A stretch of DNA of 64,000 bases from CAYVTV01 sp964526475 (lineage in GTDB: Bacteria; Bacteroidota; Bacteroidia; Bacteroidales; GCA-2748055), in the NCBI GenBank assembly GCA_964526475.1, contig CAZGKF010000008.1, positions 1 to 64,000 on the forward strand, read 5' to 3'. A program made the position numbers and the translations under genes. Position 1 is the first letter of the stretch, and the number at the start of each line of letters is the position of its first letter. Positions 19,120 to 27,847 of this stretch are shown here, piece by piece. A model generated the notes under the pieces. The model was given only the letters and a program-made list of their open reading frames with translations, was not told the DNA's origin and searched no databases.

Positions 19120-20541
19120 ATGAAAATCAAAAGTCTCTTTTCTTTAATACCTATTATGTTGTTTTCTTGTTCTGAAAAGGAAGATCAACCTAATTTTGTT
19201 TTTATTCTTGTTGATGATTTGGGATGGGCAGATGTTAAATGTAATTTCCCTGAAAGCTTTTATGAAACCCCAAATATTGACAAACTAGCTGAAAACGGGG
19301 TTCGTTTTACACAGGCATATTCAGCACACCCGGTCAGCAGTCCCACCAGGGCAGCATTAATGACAGGTAAACATCCAAACCGGGTGGATATAACCGACTA
19401 TATTCCGGGTGATGATCCTAAAGTTCGTCCTTTACTTGGACCACGGGACAGAGCTGAACTGGCATTGGAGGAGCAGACCATTGCCGAAAAATTGAAGGAA
19501 AAAGGCTATAAAACCTGTTTTGTAGGAAAATGGCATTTGGGTGATGAAGGTTTTCTCCCTGAGGACCAGGGATTCGACATAAACATAGGCGGACATAGAT
19601 ATGGCCGCCCCCCGGGAGGCTATTATTCACCCTATAAAAATCCTAAATTGCCTGATGGTCCTGAAGGTGAGTATTTGCCCGACCGTCTTACAGATGAAAG
19701 TATCCGGTTTATTAAAGAAAACAATGATAGTCCATTTTTCCTTTACCTTTCGTTCTATACAGTTCATACACCCATTCAGGCATCGAAAAGACACATTGAA
19801 AAATACCTGCAAAAACGTGTTGGATTGGGAATTGCTGAAGTGCCGTTTAAAAGGGAAGGAGAAGGCTGGACAAAACTTATTCAGGAAAATGCAGACTATG
19901 CTTCAATGGTGGCAGCCATGGATGAAAATGTGGGACGAATCCTGGAGACAATTAAAAACCATGGGTTGGATAAAAACACATGGATAATTTTTACCAGTGA
20001 CAACGGTGGTTTATCTACCCGATTGAAAAGTAATTCACCTACAAGTAACGGACCTTTGCGTGCAGGAAAAGGATGGTGCTATGAAGGAGGAATTCGTGTT
20101 CCGCTGATCATTTCAGGCCCAAAAGTCAGTGCTCCGGGAAGGACTGAAAATCAGCCGGTTGTTAGTATGGATTTTTTTTCGACCATTTTAAATATTGCAG
20201 GAGTTAACCATATCAAAAACGATGGAGAGAATTTGTTACCAATTCTTATTGATCAAAAAACAATTAACCGTGATTTACTTTTCTGGCATTTCCCACACTA
20301 TCATGGTAGTGCATGGAAACCTGGTTCTTCATTAAGAAAGGGTGATTGGAAAATAGTAGTGTTTTATGAAAATAACCGGACAGAGCTCTTCAATTTACTT
20401 AAAGACCCTGGAGAAACGACGGATGTATCAAGCCAATTCCCGGAATTAACTAACGAATTGAAAGATCAGCTTCTGAAGCAACTAAGGGAGAGTGGTGCAA
20501 AATTCCCGCAACCAAATCCTGAATTCAATGCGGAAAAATAA
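19120..20541 (+). CDS. Ser-type sulfatase lipoprotein (S1 family)
   Basis: 473 residues with lipobox LFSC near residue 17. Metal and catalytic features of the alkaline-phosphatase-like sulfatase fold are present: VDDLGWAD with Asp32/Asp33, GKWHLG at 136-141, SDNGG at 293-297, and GKGWCYEGGIRVPLI with Lys317. The maturation signature reads PVSSPTRAALMTG at 71-83, so the residue converted to formylglycine is a serine (Ser73), not a cysteine. From family knowledge, Ser-type sulfatases are matured by the radical-SAM enzyme anSME; that gene is not in this window. The enzyme would remove sulfate esters from the locus's glycan, which suggests a sulfated substrate. Confidence 0.93.
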   Translation: MKIKSLFSLIPIMLFSCSEKEDQPNFVFILVDDLGWADVKCNFPESFYETPNIDKLAENGVRFTQAYSAHPVSSPTRAALMTGKHPNRVDITDYIPGDDPKVRPLLGPRDRAELALEEQTIAEKLKEKGYKTCFVGKWHLGDEGFLPEDQGFDINIGGHRYGRPPGGYYSPYKNPKLPDGPEGEYLPDRLTDESIRFIKENNDSPFFLYLSFYTVHTPIQASKRHIEKYLQKRVGLGIAEVPFKREGEGWTKLIQENADYASMVAAMDENVGRILETIKNHGLDKNTWIIFTSDNGGLSTRLKSNSPTSNGPLRAGKGWCYEGGIRVPLIISGPKVSAPGRTENQPVVSMDFFSTILNIAGVNHIKNDGENLLPILIDQKTINRDLLFWHFPHYHGSAWKPGSSLRKGDWKIVVFYENNRTELFNLLKDPGETTDVSSQFPELTNELKDQLLKQLRESGAKFPQPNPEFNAEK

Positions 20542-20703
20542 ATATTTCGTTTGTATTATTTTTATGTTCTTTGCACCTTTAGGATCAAGAGAAACCGAAG
20601 AATCCAAACAAGTCATCCCTCGGCGAAGTCTCAAGCTATAAAAGATTTTTATTGATTTTAGATACTCATTAAAATATTTAATAATCACTTAATATTAAAA
20701 CAG

Positions 20704-21441
20704 ATGACAATACGTAGAAACTTTATAAAATCAATTTTAACTGTTGTAGCAGTAATCATTATCTTTCTGACTTCATGTCAGAGTAAATCAGGCAAGACGG
20801 ATGGCTGGAAGGATCTTTTTGACGGAAAAACCCTGAATGGCTGGAAAATAATTAATCAGGATTGGGAGAATCCTGACAGCAAGCCGGATTTTTATGTGGA
20901 GGATAATATGATTATATGTAATACAGTTTTGAATTCACGCGGTGCCTATCTTGTTACGGAAAAAAAGTATGATAATTTCATTTTGGAATTCGATGTAAAG
21001 ATTGACAGTTTTATTAATTCAGGAATGCAATGCCGGGGACAAATATGGGAAAAGGATACATCCACAGTCTATTTATCAGGTAAACTGGAAGAAAGAAAAA
21101 GAAATTGGAAGGCAGGTTATGTCTGGGGTTATCAGGTTGAAATTGAAACCTCTAACCGTAAATGGTCCGGAGGATTATATGAACCTGGTAATCGTGGCTG
21201 GCTTGTAACACTAGAAGGGAAAGAAGAGGCGCAGAAAGCATTCAAACTTGATGAATGGAACCATTTTAAAATATTGATGGATGGGAATAAGATACAGACA
21301 TGGATAAATGGTGTACCAATAGTTGATACAACAGATGAAATGTCTGCTTCAGGGTTTATAGGGATTCAATTTCATGGTGCAGGCAGGAAGCAGAAGGATC
21401 AAAAATCCAGATGGAAAAATATCAGGATAAAGGAATTATAA
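20704..21441 (+). CDS. DUF1080 (3-keto-disaccharide hydrolase-like) lipoprotein
   Basis: 245 residues with lipobox LTSC at 22-25. The beta-jelly-roll DUF1080 domain is recognisable from GWKDLFDGKTLNGWKI, FILEFDVKIDSFINSGMQ and GFIGIQFHGAG. DUF1080 proteins (3-keto-disaccharide hydrolase in Pfam) have been linked to cleavage of 3-keto-glycosides formed by Gfo/Idh oxidoreductases. Here an exported Gfo/Idh oxidoreductase follows 177 bp downstream, which fits such an oxidise-then-cleave pair. A non-catalytic glycan-binding role remains possible. The 162-bp gap upstream holds no gene, only a short GC-rich stretch (CATCCCTCGGCGAAGTCTC) near 20615. Confidence 0.85.
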   Translation: MTIRRNFIKSILTVVAVIIIFLTSCQSKSGKTDGWKDLFDGKTLNGWKIINQDWENPDSKPDFYVEDNMIICNTVLNSRGAYLVTEKKYDNFILEFDVKIDSFINSGMQCRGQIWEKDTSTVYLSGKLEERKRNWKAGYVWGYQVEIETSNRKWSGGLYEPGNRGWLVTLEGKEEAQKAFKLDEWNHFKILMDGNKIQTWINGVPIVDTTDEMSASGFIGIQFHGAGRKQKDQKSRWKNIRIKEL

Positions 21442-21491
21442 AAATATAGCTTCTTGCTTGAATGATCTTGTTAATAAACGGATTTTGGCAT

Positions 21492-21562
21492 CTTTGTTTT
21501 ACCCCTCTGACATTATCAAGGTGAGAACCAAAAAAAGGCTCTAATTCCATATCAGTGTGTTG
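21492..21562. repeat. Dispersed ~70-bp palindromic element, copy A
   Basis: This intergenic stretch starts CTTTGTTTTACCC, has TCTGAC, an ACCAAA-AAAGG block and ends in AATTCCATATCAGTG-TGTTG. A clearly related sequence with the same order of blocks occurs at 57006-57078, 35 kb away. The CTTTGTTT and AAAAAAAGG ends are nearly complementary, so it can fold as a hairpin. It lies between the DUF1080 and Gfo/Idh genes. It looks like a small extragenic or MITE-like repeat. Confidence 0.5.
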
Positions 21563-21618
21563 ATAAATATTTTTTAATAAAAGCGCGCTAAATTTATAAT
21601 TATCTTAAAACTAATACG

Positions 21619-22989
21619 ATGAAGACAAAAAGAAGAACTTTCATTAAAAACTGCGGGTTGGGAACCGCAGGAATAGCAATTGGAGGTATGGGATTTAGTA
21701 ACAAATCCTATATGTCCATCCCCGGTGCCAATGAACGAATTGTCATTGCCGTTATCGGACTAGGTGGAAGAGGATTGGCTCACGTGGAGACATGGGGTAC
21801 ATTAAAGGACTCCAGGAATGTGACAATTAAAACATTATGCGATGCAGATGAACAATTCTTCAACAATAGCATAAAGATTGCAGCAACAAGCACAGGCATG
21901 AAACCGTCAACTGTGTGGGATATGCGAAAAATTTTCGATGACAGGGAGATTGACGCAGTATCAATTGCTACACCAAACTACTGGCATGCCCTGGGGACTA
22001 TCCGGGCTTGCCAGGCTGGCAAGCATGTTTACGTTGAAAAGCCGGTAAGCTGGTGTATTCATGAAGGACGAAAAATGGTCGAAGCCTCCAAAAAATATAA
22101 TGTAAGAGTACAGGTAGGTACACAGGGTAGATCAGATAGTAAAACCATAGAGGCAATAAAGTTTCTTAATAGCGGTGGTATAGGAAATATTTATAAGGCT
22201 CGTGCCCTCTGTATTAAGCCACGTGATTCCTTTGGGATTTCCGGAAATAGTACTCCACCTTCAACCCTTCACTACGATAACTGGCTTGGACCTGTGGCTT
22301 ATCGACCTTACAATGAGAAAAAGGGACATTATAACTGGCATTGGTTCTGGGAAACCGGCAATGGCGAAACAGGTAATACGGGACCTCATATGCTGGATAT
22401 AGCCAAATGGGGGATGAACAAAAATGAGCATCCTAAAACGGTTTATTCTATGGGAGACTTTTTTGGAATAGATCCTACAGAATGTGCCCAGGAAACCCCA
22501 AATACCCAGTTATCAGTGTTCAAGTACAATGATGGAAAAATACTGGAGATTGATGTTCGCGGTCGTTATTCAAATGCTGAGACCAACTCAATTAAGGTTG
22601 GAAATATTTTCTACGGAACAGAAGGATACCTGGAACTCCCATTGTTTGGTGACTGGAAAGCTTTTCGCGGATGGGAAAAAGAACCATTTGCCGGTTCAAA
22701 ACCTTCAGGTCCGCAAAAGGAAATTACTCTTACCGGAACAATAGCTACCGAACACTTTAGCAACTTCCTAGATGCAATACGATCCGGAAAAGACGAAGAT
22801 TTAAATGCTAATATAACTGATGGGCATTATGCAGCTTCCCTTGCTCACATGGCCAATATCTCATACCGGCTTGGACGTGAGCTCGAATTTGATGGTACTA
22901 AAGAGAAATTTGTTAATGATCCCGAAGCAGATGCAATGCTTATCAGGAAAGAATATCGCAAACCTTATGATTTTCCGGAAAAAGTTTAA
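21619..22989 (+). CDS. Exported Gfo/Idh/MocA-family oxidoreductase
   Basis: 456 residues. The N-terminus KRRTFIKNCGLGTAGIAIGG is a twin-arginine-type signal, implying export of a folded, cofactor-loaded enzyme. The Rossmann motif VIGLGGRGLAHVETWG lies at ~45-60 and the EKP motif typical of the family at 140-142. The C-terminal half contains WFWETGNGETGNTGPHMLD, the usual active-site loop with the His. Such enzymes oxidise sugars or reduce keto-sugars with tightly bound NAD(P). Together with the adjacent DUF1080 protein it may generate or process 3-keto-glycosides in the periplasm. It is the last intact gene of the polysaccharide locus. Confidence 0.9.
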   Translation: MKTKRRTFIKNCGLGTAGIAIGGMGFSNKSYMSIPGANERIVIAVIGLGGRGLAHVETWGTLKDSRNVTIKTLCDADEQFFNNSIKIAATSTGMKPSTVWDMRKIFDDREIDAVSIATPNYWHALGTIRACQAGKHVYVEKPVSWCIHEGRKMVEASKKYNVRVQVGTQGRSDSKTIEAIKFLNSGGIGNIYKARALCIKPRDSFGISGNSTPPSTLHYDNWLGPVAYRPYNEKKGHYNWHWFWETGNGETGNTGPHMLDIAKWGMNKNEHPKTVYSMGDFFGIDPTECAQETPNTQLSVFKYNDGKILEIDVRGRYSNAETNSIKVGNIFYGTEGYLELPLFGDWKAFRGWEKEPFAGSKPSGPQKEITLTGTIATEHFSNFLDAIRSGKDEDLNANITDGHYAASLAHMANISYRLGRELEFDGTKEKFVNDPEADAMLIRKEYRKPYDFPEKV

Positions 22990-23063
22990 TAAAAGGAAAG
23001 TATAAAAGGATGATAAGATCAATTTTATAAAATGAGTAAGATACTGAACCTGTAGATTATTAA

Positions 23064-23255
23064 ACTTCAAATCAACCATTAACTGAGACATATTCGGACA
23101 GGATTCCTGAAGGATAACAGCCAGTCAGGTTAGGATTTGGAATTCCACAGATAAGTGAAATATGGTTTCTGCAGTTACCTGTCCGTGACCGGACTCATTT
23201 TGGCAGTTGGTTAAATGTGATGTGGGATGACAAATTGGCTGTCAAAATATCTCCC
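23064..23255 (+). pseudogene. Short protein-like fragment with internal stop, unknown family
   Basis: Between the last locus gene and ispE the plus-strand frame beginning near 23064 reads TYSDRIPEG, a TAA stop (23115-23117), then QPVRLGFGIPQISEIWF, RDRTHFGSWLN and VMWDDKLAV without further stops until 23268. The amino-acid composition (Trp-, Gly- and Asp-rich, with no low complexity) looks like real protein rather than random AT-rich translation. There is no start codon of note, and the fragment runs into the 3' end of ispE. I read it as a leftover of a larger gene at the boundary of the polysaccharide locus. I do not recognise its family. Confidence 0.4.
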
Positions 23256-24156
23256 CTTCCCATATCTTGATGTCCTCCAGCTTCTTGTCCAAATCTGGTT
23301 TTCCCCTGAACAGCCCATACATTGCTGATCCGCTGCCAGTCATGGATGCATAAAATGCCCCCTGCTTATATAAACTGGTTTTTATTTCAGCTAGTACGGG
23401 GTATTCAGGGAATATCTTTTCTTCGAACTGGTTAATGAGATTGTCTGTCCATTTTTCAGTAGAATCAGAAATTATCCCTTTTAATGCAGTGATATTACTT
23501 CGGGGAATAATACCATTATATGCTTCCTTTGTGGATACGGAAAATCCAGGAAATAGTAAGACCATGTAAAAACCTAAGCTTAAGTTTAAATCTTCCATTA
23601 TCTCTCCTTTTCCTTTTATCAGGCATGGCTTGTTCCGGATAAAAAAAGCACAGTCACTTCCAAGTATAGCTGCATACTTAATCAGGTTCTCCTCATCAAT
23701 TCCTAGTTTAAAATGAACATTCAGGCCCCTGAGCATAAAGCCTGCGTTGGATGAGCCTCCCCCCAGCCCGGCTCCGGGGGGTATGAATTTATGAAGGTGT
23801 ATTTTAAGCGGAGGGATATAGAAATCCTTTCTTAAAAGTTCAAGTGCCCTGATAACAAGATTATCTTCCAGACTGCCATTGACTCCCTCCGCGGCAAGAC
23901 TTGAGGAATCATCGATCCGGGAATTACCCCAATGTTTCTCGCGTTCCCCTCCGCGCGCAGAGGGTAATGCGCCCGCCGGACTCAACTGAATACCGGTTTG
24001 GGTTAAGCTGGTTTTATCTTCTGTGCTTTCTATAAACTCCAGGATATCGGACAAACCAACCGGCAGCATGATAGTTTCTATGTCATGATAACCATCCTGA
24101 CGTTTTGCGGTAACCCGTAAACCCAGGTTTATTTTAGCATTTGAGAACAGGAGCAT
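23242..24156 (-). CDS. ispE: 4-diphosphocytidyl-2-C-methyl-D-erythritol kinase
   Basis: 304 residues of the GHMP kinase family; it phosphorylates CDP-methylerythritol in the non-mevalonate isoprenoid pathway. NAKINLGLRVTAKRQDGYHD (6-25) and the ATP-binding PPGAGLGGGSSNAG (126-139) are intact, as is the C-terminal MTGSGSAMYGLF. Between them, residues ~59-94 are an extra Gly/Ser/Arg-rich segment (PAGALPSARGG...) absent from usual ~265-285-residue homologues, where only a short loop precedes EDNLV. The DNA of this segment (23875-23982) is much more GC-rich than its surroundings and palindromic, which suggests an in-frame repeat insertion. The gene lies 38 bp downstream of gcvP on the same strand. 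Confidence 0.93.
   Translation of the reverse strand: MLLFSNAKINLGLRVTAKRQDGYHDIETIMLPVGLSDILEFIESTEDKTSLTQTGIQLSPAGALPSARGGEREKHWGNSRIDDSSSLAAEGVNGSLEDNLVIRALELLRKDFYIPPLKIHLHKFIPPGAGLGGGSSNAGFMLRGLNVHFKLGIDEENLIKYAAILGSDCAFFIRNKPCLIKGKGEIMEDLNLSLGFYMVLLFPGFSVSTKEAYNGIIPRSNITALKGIISDSTEKWTDNLINQFEEKIFPEYPVLAEIKTSLYKQGAFYASMTGSGSAMYGLFRGKPDLDKKLEDIKIWEGEIF
23875..23982 (-). repeat. GC-rich palindromic insertion inside ispE
   Basis: About 108 bp (36 codons) within ispE with CCCTC...GAGGG and GCGCGC palindromic cores. It adds residues between the substrate-side strand and the EDNLV motif without breaking the frame. The limits are estimated from where similarity to ordinary IspE proteins should stop and resume. 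Confidence 0.5.
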
Positions 24157-24194
24157 AAGCGATTACTTTTTTTATCGATTCCACATTTTACCGA

Positions 24195-27083
24195 TTAATC
24201 TTCCCCATCCTCCTCCCCAAACCTATACGCATCAATAGGTGCACATGAACACACAAGGTTTCTGTCGCCAAAAGCATCATCCAGTCTGGCTACAGCCGGC
24301 CAGAATTTATTATCTCTTATCCAACTGCGCGGGTATGCTGCCTTTTGTCTGCCATACGGATGATTCCAATCATCTGAGGTTATTTCAGTTGCAGTATGCG
24401 GTGCATTTTTCAGAACATTATTTTTCAAGTCTGCTTTACCCTCCCTGATCTCCATAATTTCGTGCCATATTGAAATCATAGCATCGGTAAAACGGTCGAG
24501 TTCCCTCAGAGACTCACTCTCTGTTGGTTCTATCATCAGTGTTCCGTGTACAGGAAACGAAACGGTGGGAGCATGATATCCATAATCTATGAGGCGTTTG
24601 GCAATATCAAGTTCCGTAATTCCGGTGTCGGCTCTGAATGTTCTGCAGTCAATTATCATCTCATGGCCTACCCTGCCCTTTTCGCCTCTGTATAGCACAG
24701 GATAAAAATCATTTAAGCTTTCAGCAAGATAATTGGCGTTCAGGATAGCTGTTTTAGTGGCTTTCGTAAGTCCGTTTCCACCCATCATCTTAATGTAAGC
24801 ATGCGAGATGGTAAGTATGCTTGCACTTCCATAAGGTGCAGAAGAAACAGCATCAATTCCTTTCACACCACCTGTTTCAAGTAATGGATGTGCAGGTAAA
24901 AATTCCACAAGATGCTGGGCAACTCCAATGGGGCCAACCCCGGGGCCTCCTCCGCCATGAGGTATGGCAAAGGTTTTATGCAAATTCAGATGGCATACAT
25001 CAGCCCCTATAATGGCCGGATTGGTGAGTCCTACCTGGGCGTTCATATTTGCACCATCCATGTAAACCTGTCCGCCACATTTATGCACTATTTCTATCAT
25101 TTCCCTGATGCTTTCTTCAAATACCCCGTGGGTGGAGGGGTATGTTATCATAAATGCTGAGAGCCTGTTTTTATGCTGTTCAGCCAATGACTTTAGATTT
25201 TTAATATCGGTGTTCCCATTTTCGTCACATTCAACCACTACTACCTGCATACCTGCCATCACGGCACTTGCAGGATTGGTGCCATGTGCAGAAGCTGGAA
25301 TGAGAACTATGTCCCGATGAGATTCCTCCCTGCTCTCGTGGTAGGCTCTTATAACCATTAAGCCTGTATATTCTCCGGCTGCTCCCGAATTGGGTTGAAA
25401 GGAAATTTCAGCAAAACCGGTTATTTCCCTGAGGTCCCTGGAAAGTTCATTGAACAACTGCTGGTAGCCCTCCACCTGATCTAAAGGAACAAAAGGATGT
25501 ATGGATGAAAATTCAGGCCAGAGGAAAGCCATCAGTTCACTGGCGGCATTCAGCTTCATGGTGCATGATCCAAGGGAGATCATTGAATGAGCAAGTGAAA
25601 TATCCTTTCTTTCCAGCATTTTTATATAACGCATCATCTCTGTTTCAGAATGATATCTGTGAAACACCCTTTCTCTTAAAATTCCCGATGATCTCCTGAG
25701 CTTTTCCGGAATATCGATCTTTTTATCAACAGAATCTACAAGTCCGGATTTTTTCTTTACCGATTGAGCAAAAACCTCAATGATACTATTAAGGTCTTTT
25801 TCTGATACAGTTTCATCCAGACTTATACCAATTGCATTTTCGCTTTTATATCGGAAGTTAATTTTCCTTGCAATGGCAGCTTCGCGAATATCAGAAGTGG
25901 ATAATCCTGATGGAAGAACGATGTCCAGAGTATCGAAAAAGCTCTCATTCATTTCTGTGCAGCCTAAAGCCGTTAATTTCTCCCTTAGAATTACCGCTGA
26001 TGAATGTACATGTGAAGCAATACGCTCAAGACCTTCAGGGCCATGGTAAACAGCATACATCCCGGCCATGGTGGCAAGAAGAGCCTGAGCAGTACAAATA
26101 TTGGAAGTAGCTTTTTCACGCTTTATATGCTGCTCCCTGGTCTGAAGAGCCATTCTGAGAGCAGGACTCCCATGCCGGTCAACCGAAACTCCGATAATTC
26201 TTCCGGGAACACTTCGTTTGTATTGTTCCCTCGTTGCAAAAAAAGCAGCATGTGGGCCTCCATACCCTAAGGGAACACCAAACCTCTGCGTGGAACCGGT
26301 AACAACATCTGCTCCCCATTCACCCGGAGGAGAAAGCAATACCAGGCTTAAAATATCGACAGTTACTGCTACCAGAATATTCTGTTTGTGAACCTCTTCC
26401 ACAAAATTACTGTAATCATTAATCTTACCGTTGCAATCAGGGTATTGTATAAGACAACCAAAGCTGTTATTAAATTTCATTTCTTTGTAATCCCCTGTAA
26501 TGATATTAATACCAAGTGGTACAGCCCTGGTTTGAATTACTGCCAGTGTTTGGGGAAAAACATTCTTGTCAACAAAAAAACTGTTCCTGCCTTCGTTAAT
26601 TGCTGCCCTTGATCTCAGTCCGTATAACATAATCATAGCCTCAGCAGCACCTGTGCCCTCATCAAGAAGGGATGCATTTGCTATTTCCATACCGGTTAAA
26701 TCAGCAACCATAGTCTGGAAATTCAGCAAGGCTTCAAGCCTTCCCTGTGATATTTCAGCCTGATAGGGAGTATAAGAGGAATACCAGACTGGATTTTCAA
26801 GTATATTTCTCCTTATAACAGAAGGGGTGATAGTATTATTATACCCCAGTCCAATGTAGGATATGAATAACTTATTCTTTTTACCAATATCATTAATATT
26901 TTTAAGATACTCGTATTCACTGATTCCATCTGCAATATTAAGGGATTTGTTCATCAGAATGGATCCTGGAATAGTTTGCTTTACAAGCTCATCAATTGAT
27001 TTTGATCCTATTCTGTTCAACATCTGTTTTTCTTCCTCCAATCCTGAACCTAAATGACGATCTGAAAAGTTATCTGTTAACAT
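24195..27083 (-). CDS. gcvP: Glycine dehydrogenase (decarboxylating), P-protein
   Basis: 962 residues, the normal length for the fused homodimeric P-protein. The start MLTDNFSDRHLG matches the FxxRHIG motif of the family. Both halves are present; the C-terminal half holds the PLP-lysine motif HLNLHKTFAIPHGGGGPG near residue 700, preceded by DGANMNAQVG. The enzyme decarboxylates glycine and passes the aminomethyl group to lipoyl-H protein in the cytoplasm. The gcvH and gcvT partners are not in the window. It is followed by ispE and preceded at 117 bp by the MBL hydrolase gene on the same strand; the spacer holds no gene. Confidence 0.97.
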   Translation of the reverse strand: MLTDNFSDRHLGSGLEEEKQMLNRIGSKSIDELVKQTIPGSILMNKSLNIADGISEYEYLKNINDIGKKNKLFISYIGLGYNNTITPSVIRRNILENPVWYSSYTPYQAEISQGRLEALLNFQTMVADLTGMEIANASLLDEGTGAAEAMIMLYGLRSRAAINEGRNSFFVDKNVFPQTLAVIQTRAVPLGINIITGDYKEMKFNNSFGCLIQYPDCNGKINDYSNFVEEVHKQNILVAVTVDILSLVLLSPPGEWGADVVTGSTQRFGVPLGYGGPHAAFFATREQYKRSVPGRIIGVSVDRHGSPALRMALQTREQHIKREKATSNICTAQALLATMAGMYAVYHGPEGLERIASHVHSSAVILREKLTALGCTEMNESFFDTLDIVLPSGLSTSDIREAAIARKINFRYKSENAIGISLDETVSEKDLNSIIEVFAQSVKKKSGLVDSVDKKIDIPEKLRRSSGILRERVFHRYHSETEMMRYIKMLERKDISLAHSMISLGSCTMKLNAASELMAFLWPEFSSIHPFVPLDQVEGYQQLFNELSRDLREITGFAEISFQPNSGAAGEYTGLMVIRAYHESREESHRDIVLIPASAHGTNPASAVMAGMQVVVVECDENGNTDIKNLKSLAEQHKNRLSAFMITYPSTHGVFEESIREMIEIVHKCGGQVYMDGANMNAQVGLTNPAIIGADVCHLNLHKTFAIPHGGGGPGVGPIGVAQHLVEFLPAHPLLETGGVKGIDAVSSAPYGSASILTISHAYIKMMGGNGLTKATKTAILNANYLAESLNDFYPVLYRGEKGRVGHEMIIDCRTFRADTGITELDIAKRLIDYGYHAPTVSFPVHGTLMIEPTESESLRELDRFTDAMISIWHEIMEIREGKADLKNNVLKNAPHTATEITSDDWNHPYGRQKAAYPRSWIRDNKFWPAVARLDDAFGDRNLVCSCAPIDAYRFGEEDGED

Positions 27084-27200
27084 AATCCATTAAATTTTAA
27101 ACTGGCTTTAATTAATATAATTCCTAAAGATTAACTTAGAAAAATTCAAAAATAATAAGTTATCCCCTAGTGACACTTTTCGATACTTATGTTTAAAAAC

Positions 27201-27836
27201 TTATTTCAAAAAAGGGTTATGCATCCTTTCGTTTTCAATTGTTGAAGGTAATCCGTGACCAGGGTAAACTATAGTTTCCCCGGGCAGTGTCAGGAGCTGG
27301 CTTTTAATACTGCTTATCAGAACTTCATAGCTTCCACCGGGCAGATCAGTTCTGCCAATACTTCCTGCAAACAAAACATCACCGGTTATCGCAAAACCAT
27401 CCGCTGCGGAATACAGAACAACTGAACCAGGAGAATGTCCGGGAGCATGCCGGACTTCAAGTGAGGAACTTCCGAAATTAATTATTTGTTTATCCCTTAA
27501 AAAAACAGAAGGAACAGGTGGTTTGGATATTTCGAACCCAAAGAAAAGACCTTGCTGTACAGCATTCTCCACTAAAAATAAATCATCTTTATTTAAAGCA
27601 ACCTCAATTGAATATTTTTCTGCCAGATAAGCATTTCCTGGTAAATGATCAACATGTCCATGTGTGTTAATGATCATAACAGGTTTTAAATCATTCCCTG
27701 ATATAAACTCCTCGATTTCCTTTATTTCAGTTTTATTATAACATGAAGCATCTATAATAAGACACTCCCCGGTATGGTCATATATGATATAACTATTAAC
27801 CTGGAAGGGATTAAAGGTGAATTTCTCAATTTGCAT
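27201..27836 (-). CDS. MBL-fold metallo-hydrolase (glyoxalase II-like)
   Basis: 211 residues. The zinc-binding signature THGHVDHLPGN is at 58-68, followed by the later metal ligands in HAPGHSPGSVVLY and TGDVLFAGSIGRTDLPGG, and a terminal YPGHGLPSTIENE. This is the standard layout of glyoxalase-II-like MBL hydrolases, which hydrolyse thioesters such as S-lactoylglutathione analogues; the real substrate cannot be read from sequence. It is 11 bp downstream of pcm and probably co-transcribed with it. Confidence 0.9.
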   Translation of the reverse strand: MQIEKFTFNPFQVNSYIIYDHTGECLIIDASCYNKTEIKEIEEFISGNDLKPVMIINTHGHVDHLPGNAYLAEKYSIEVALNKDDLFLVENAVQQGLFFGFEISKPPVPSVFLRDKQIINFGSSSLEVRHAPGHSPGSVVLYSAADGFAITGDVLFAGSIGRTDLPGGSYEVLISSIKSQLLTLPGETIVYPGHGLPSTIENERMHNPFLK

Positions 27837-27847
27837 AAGTATTTTGT

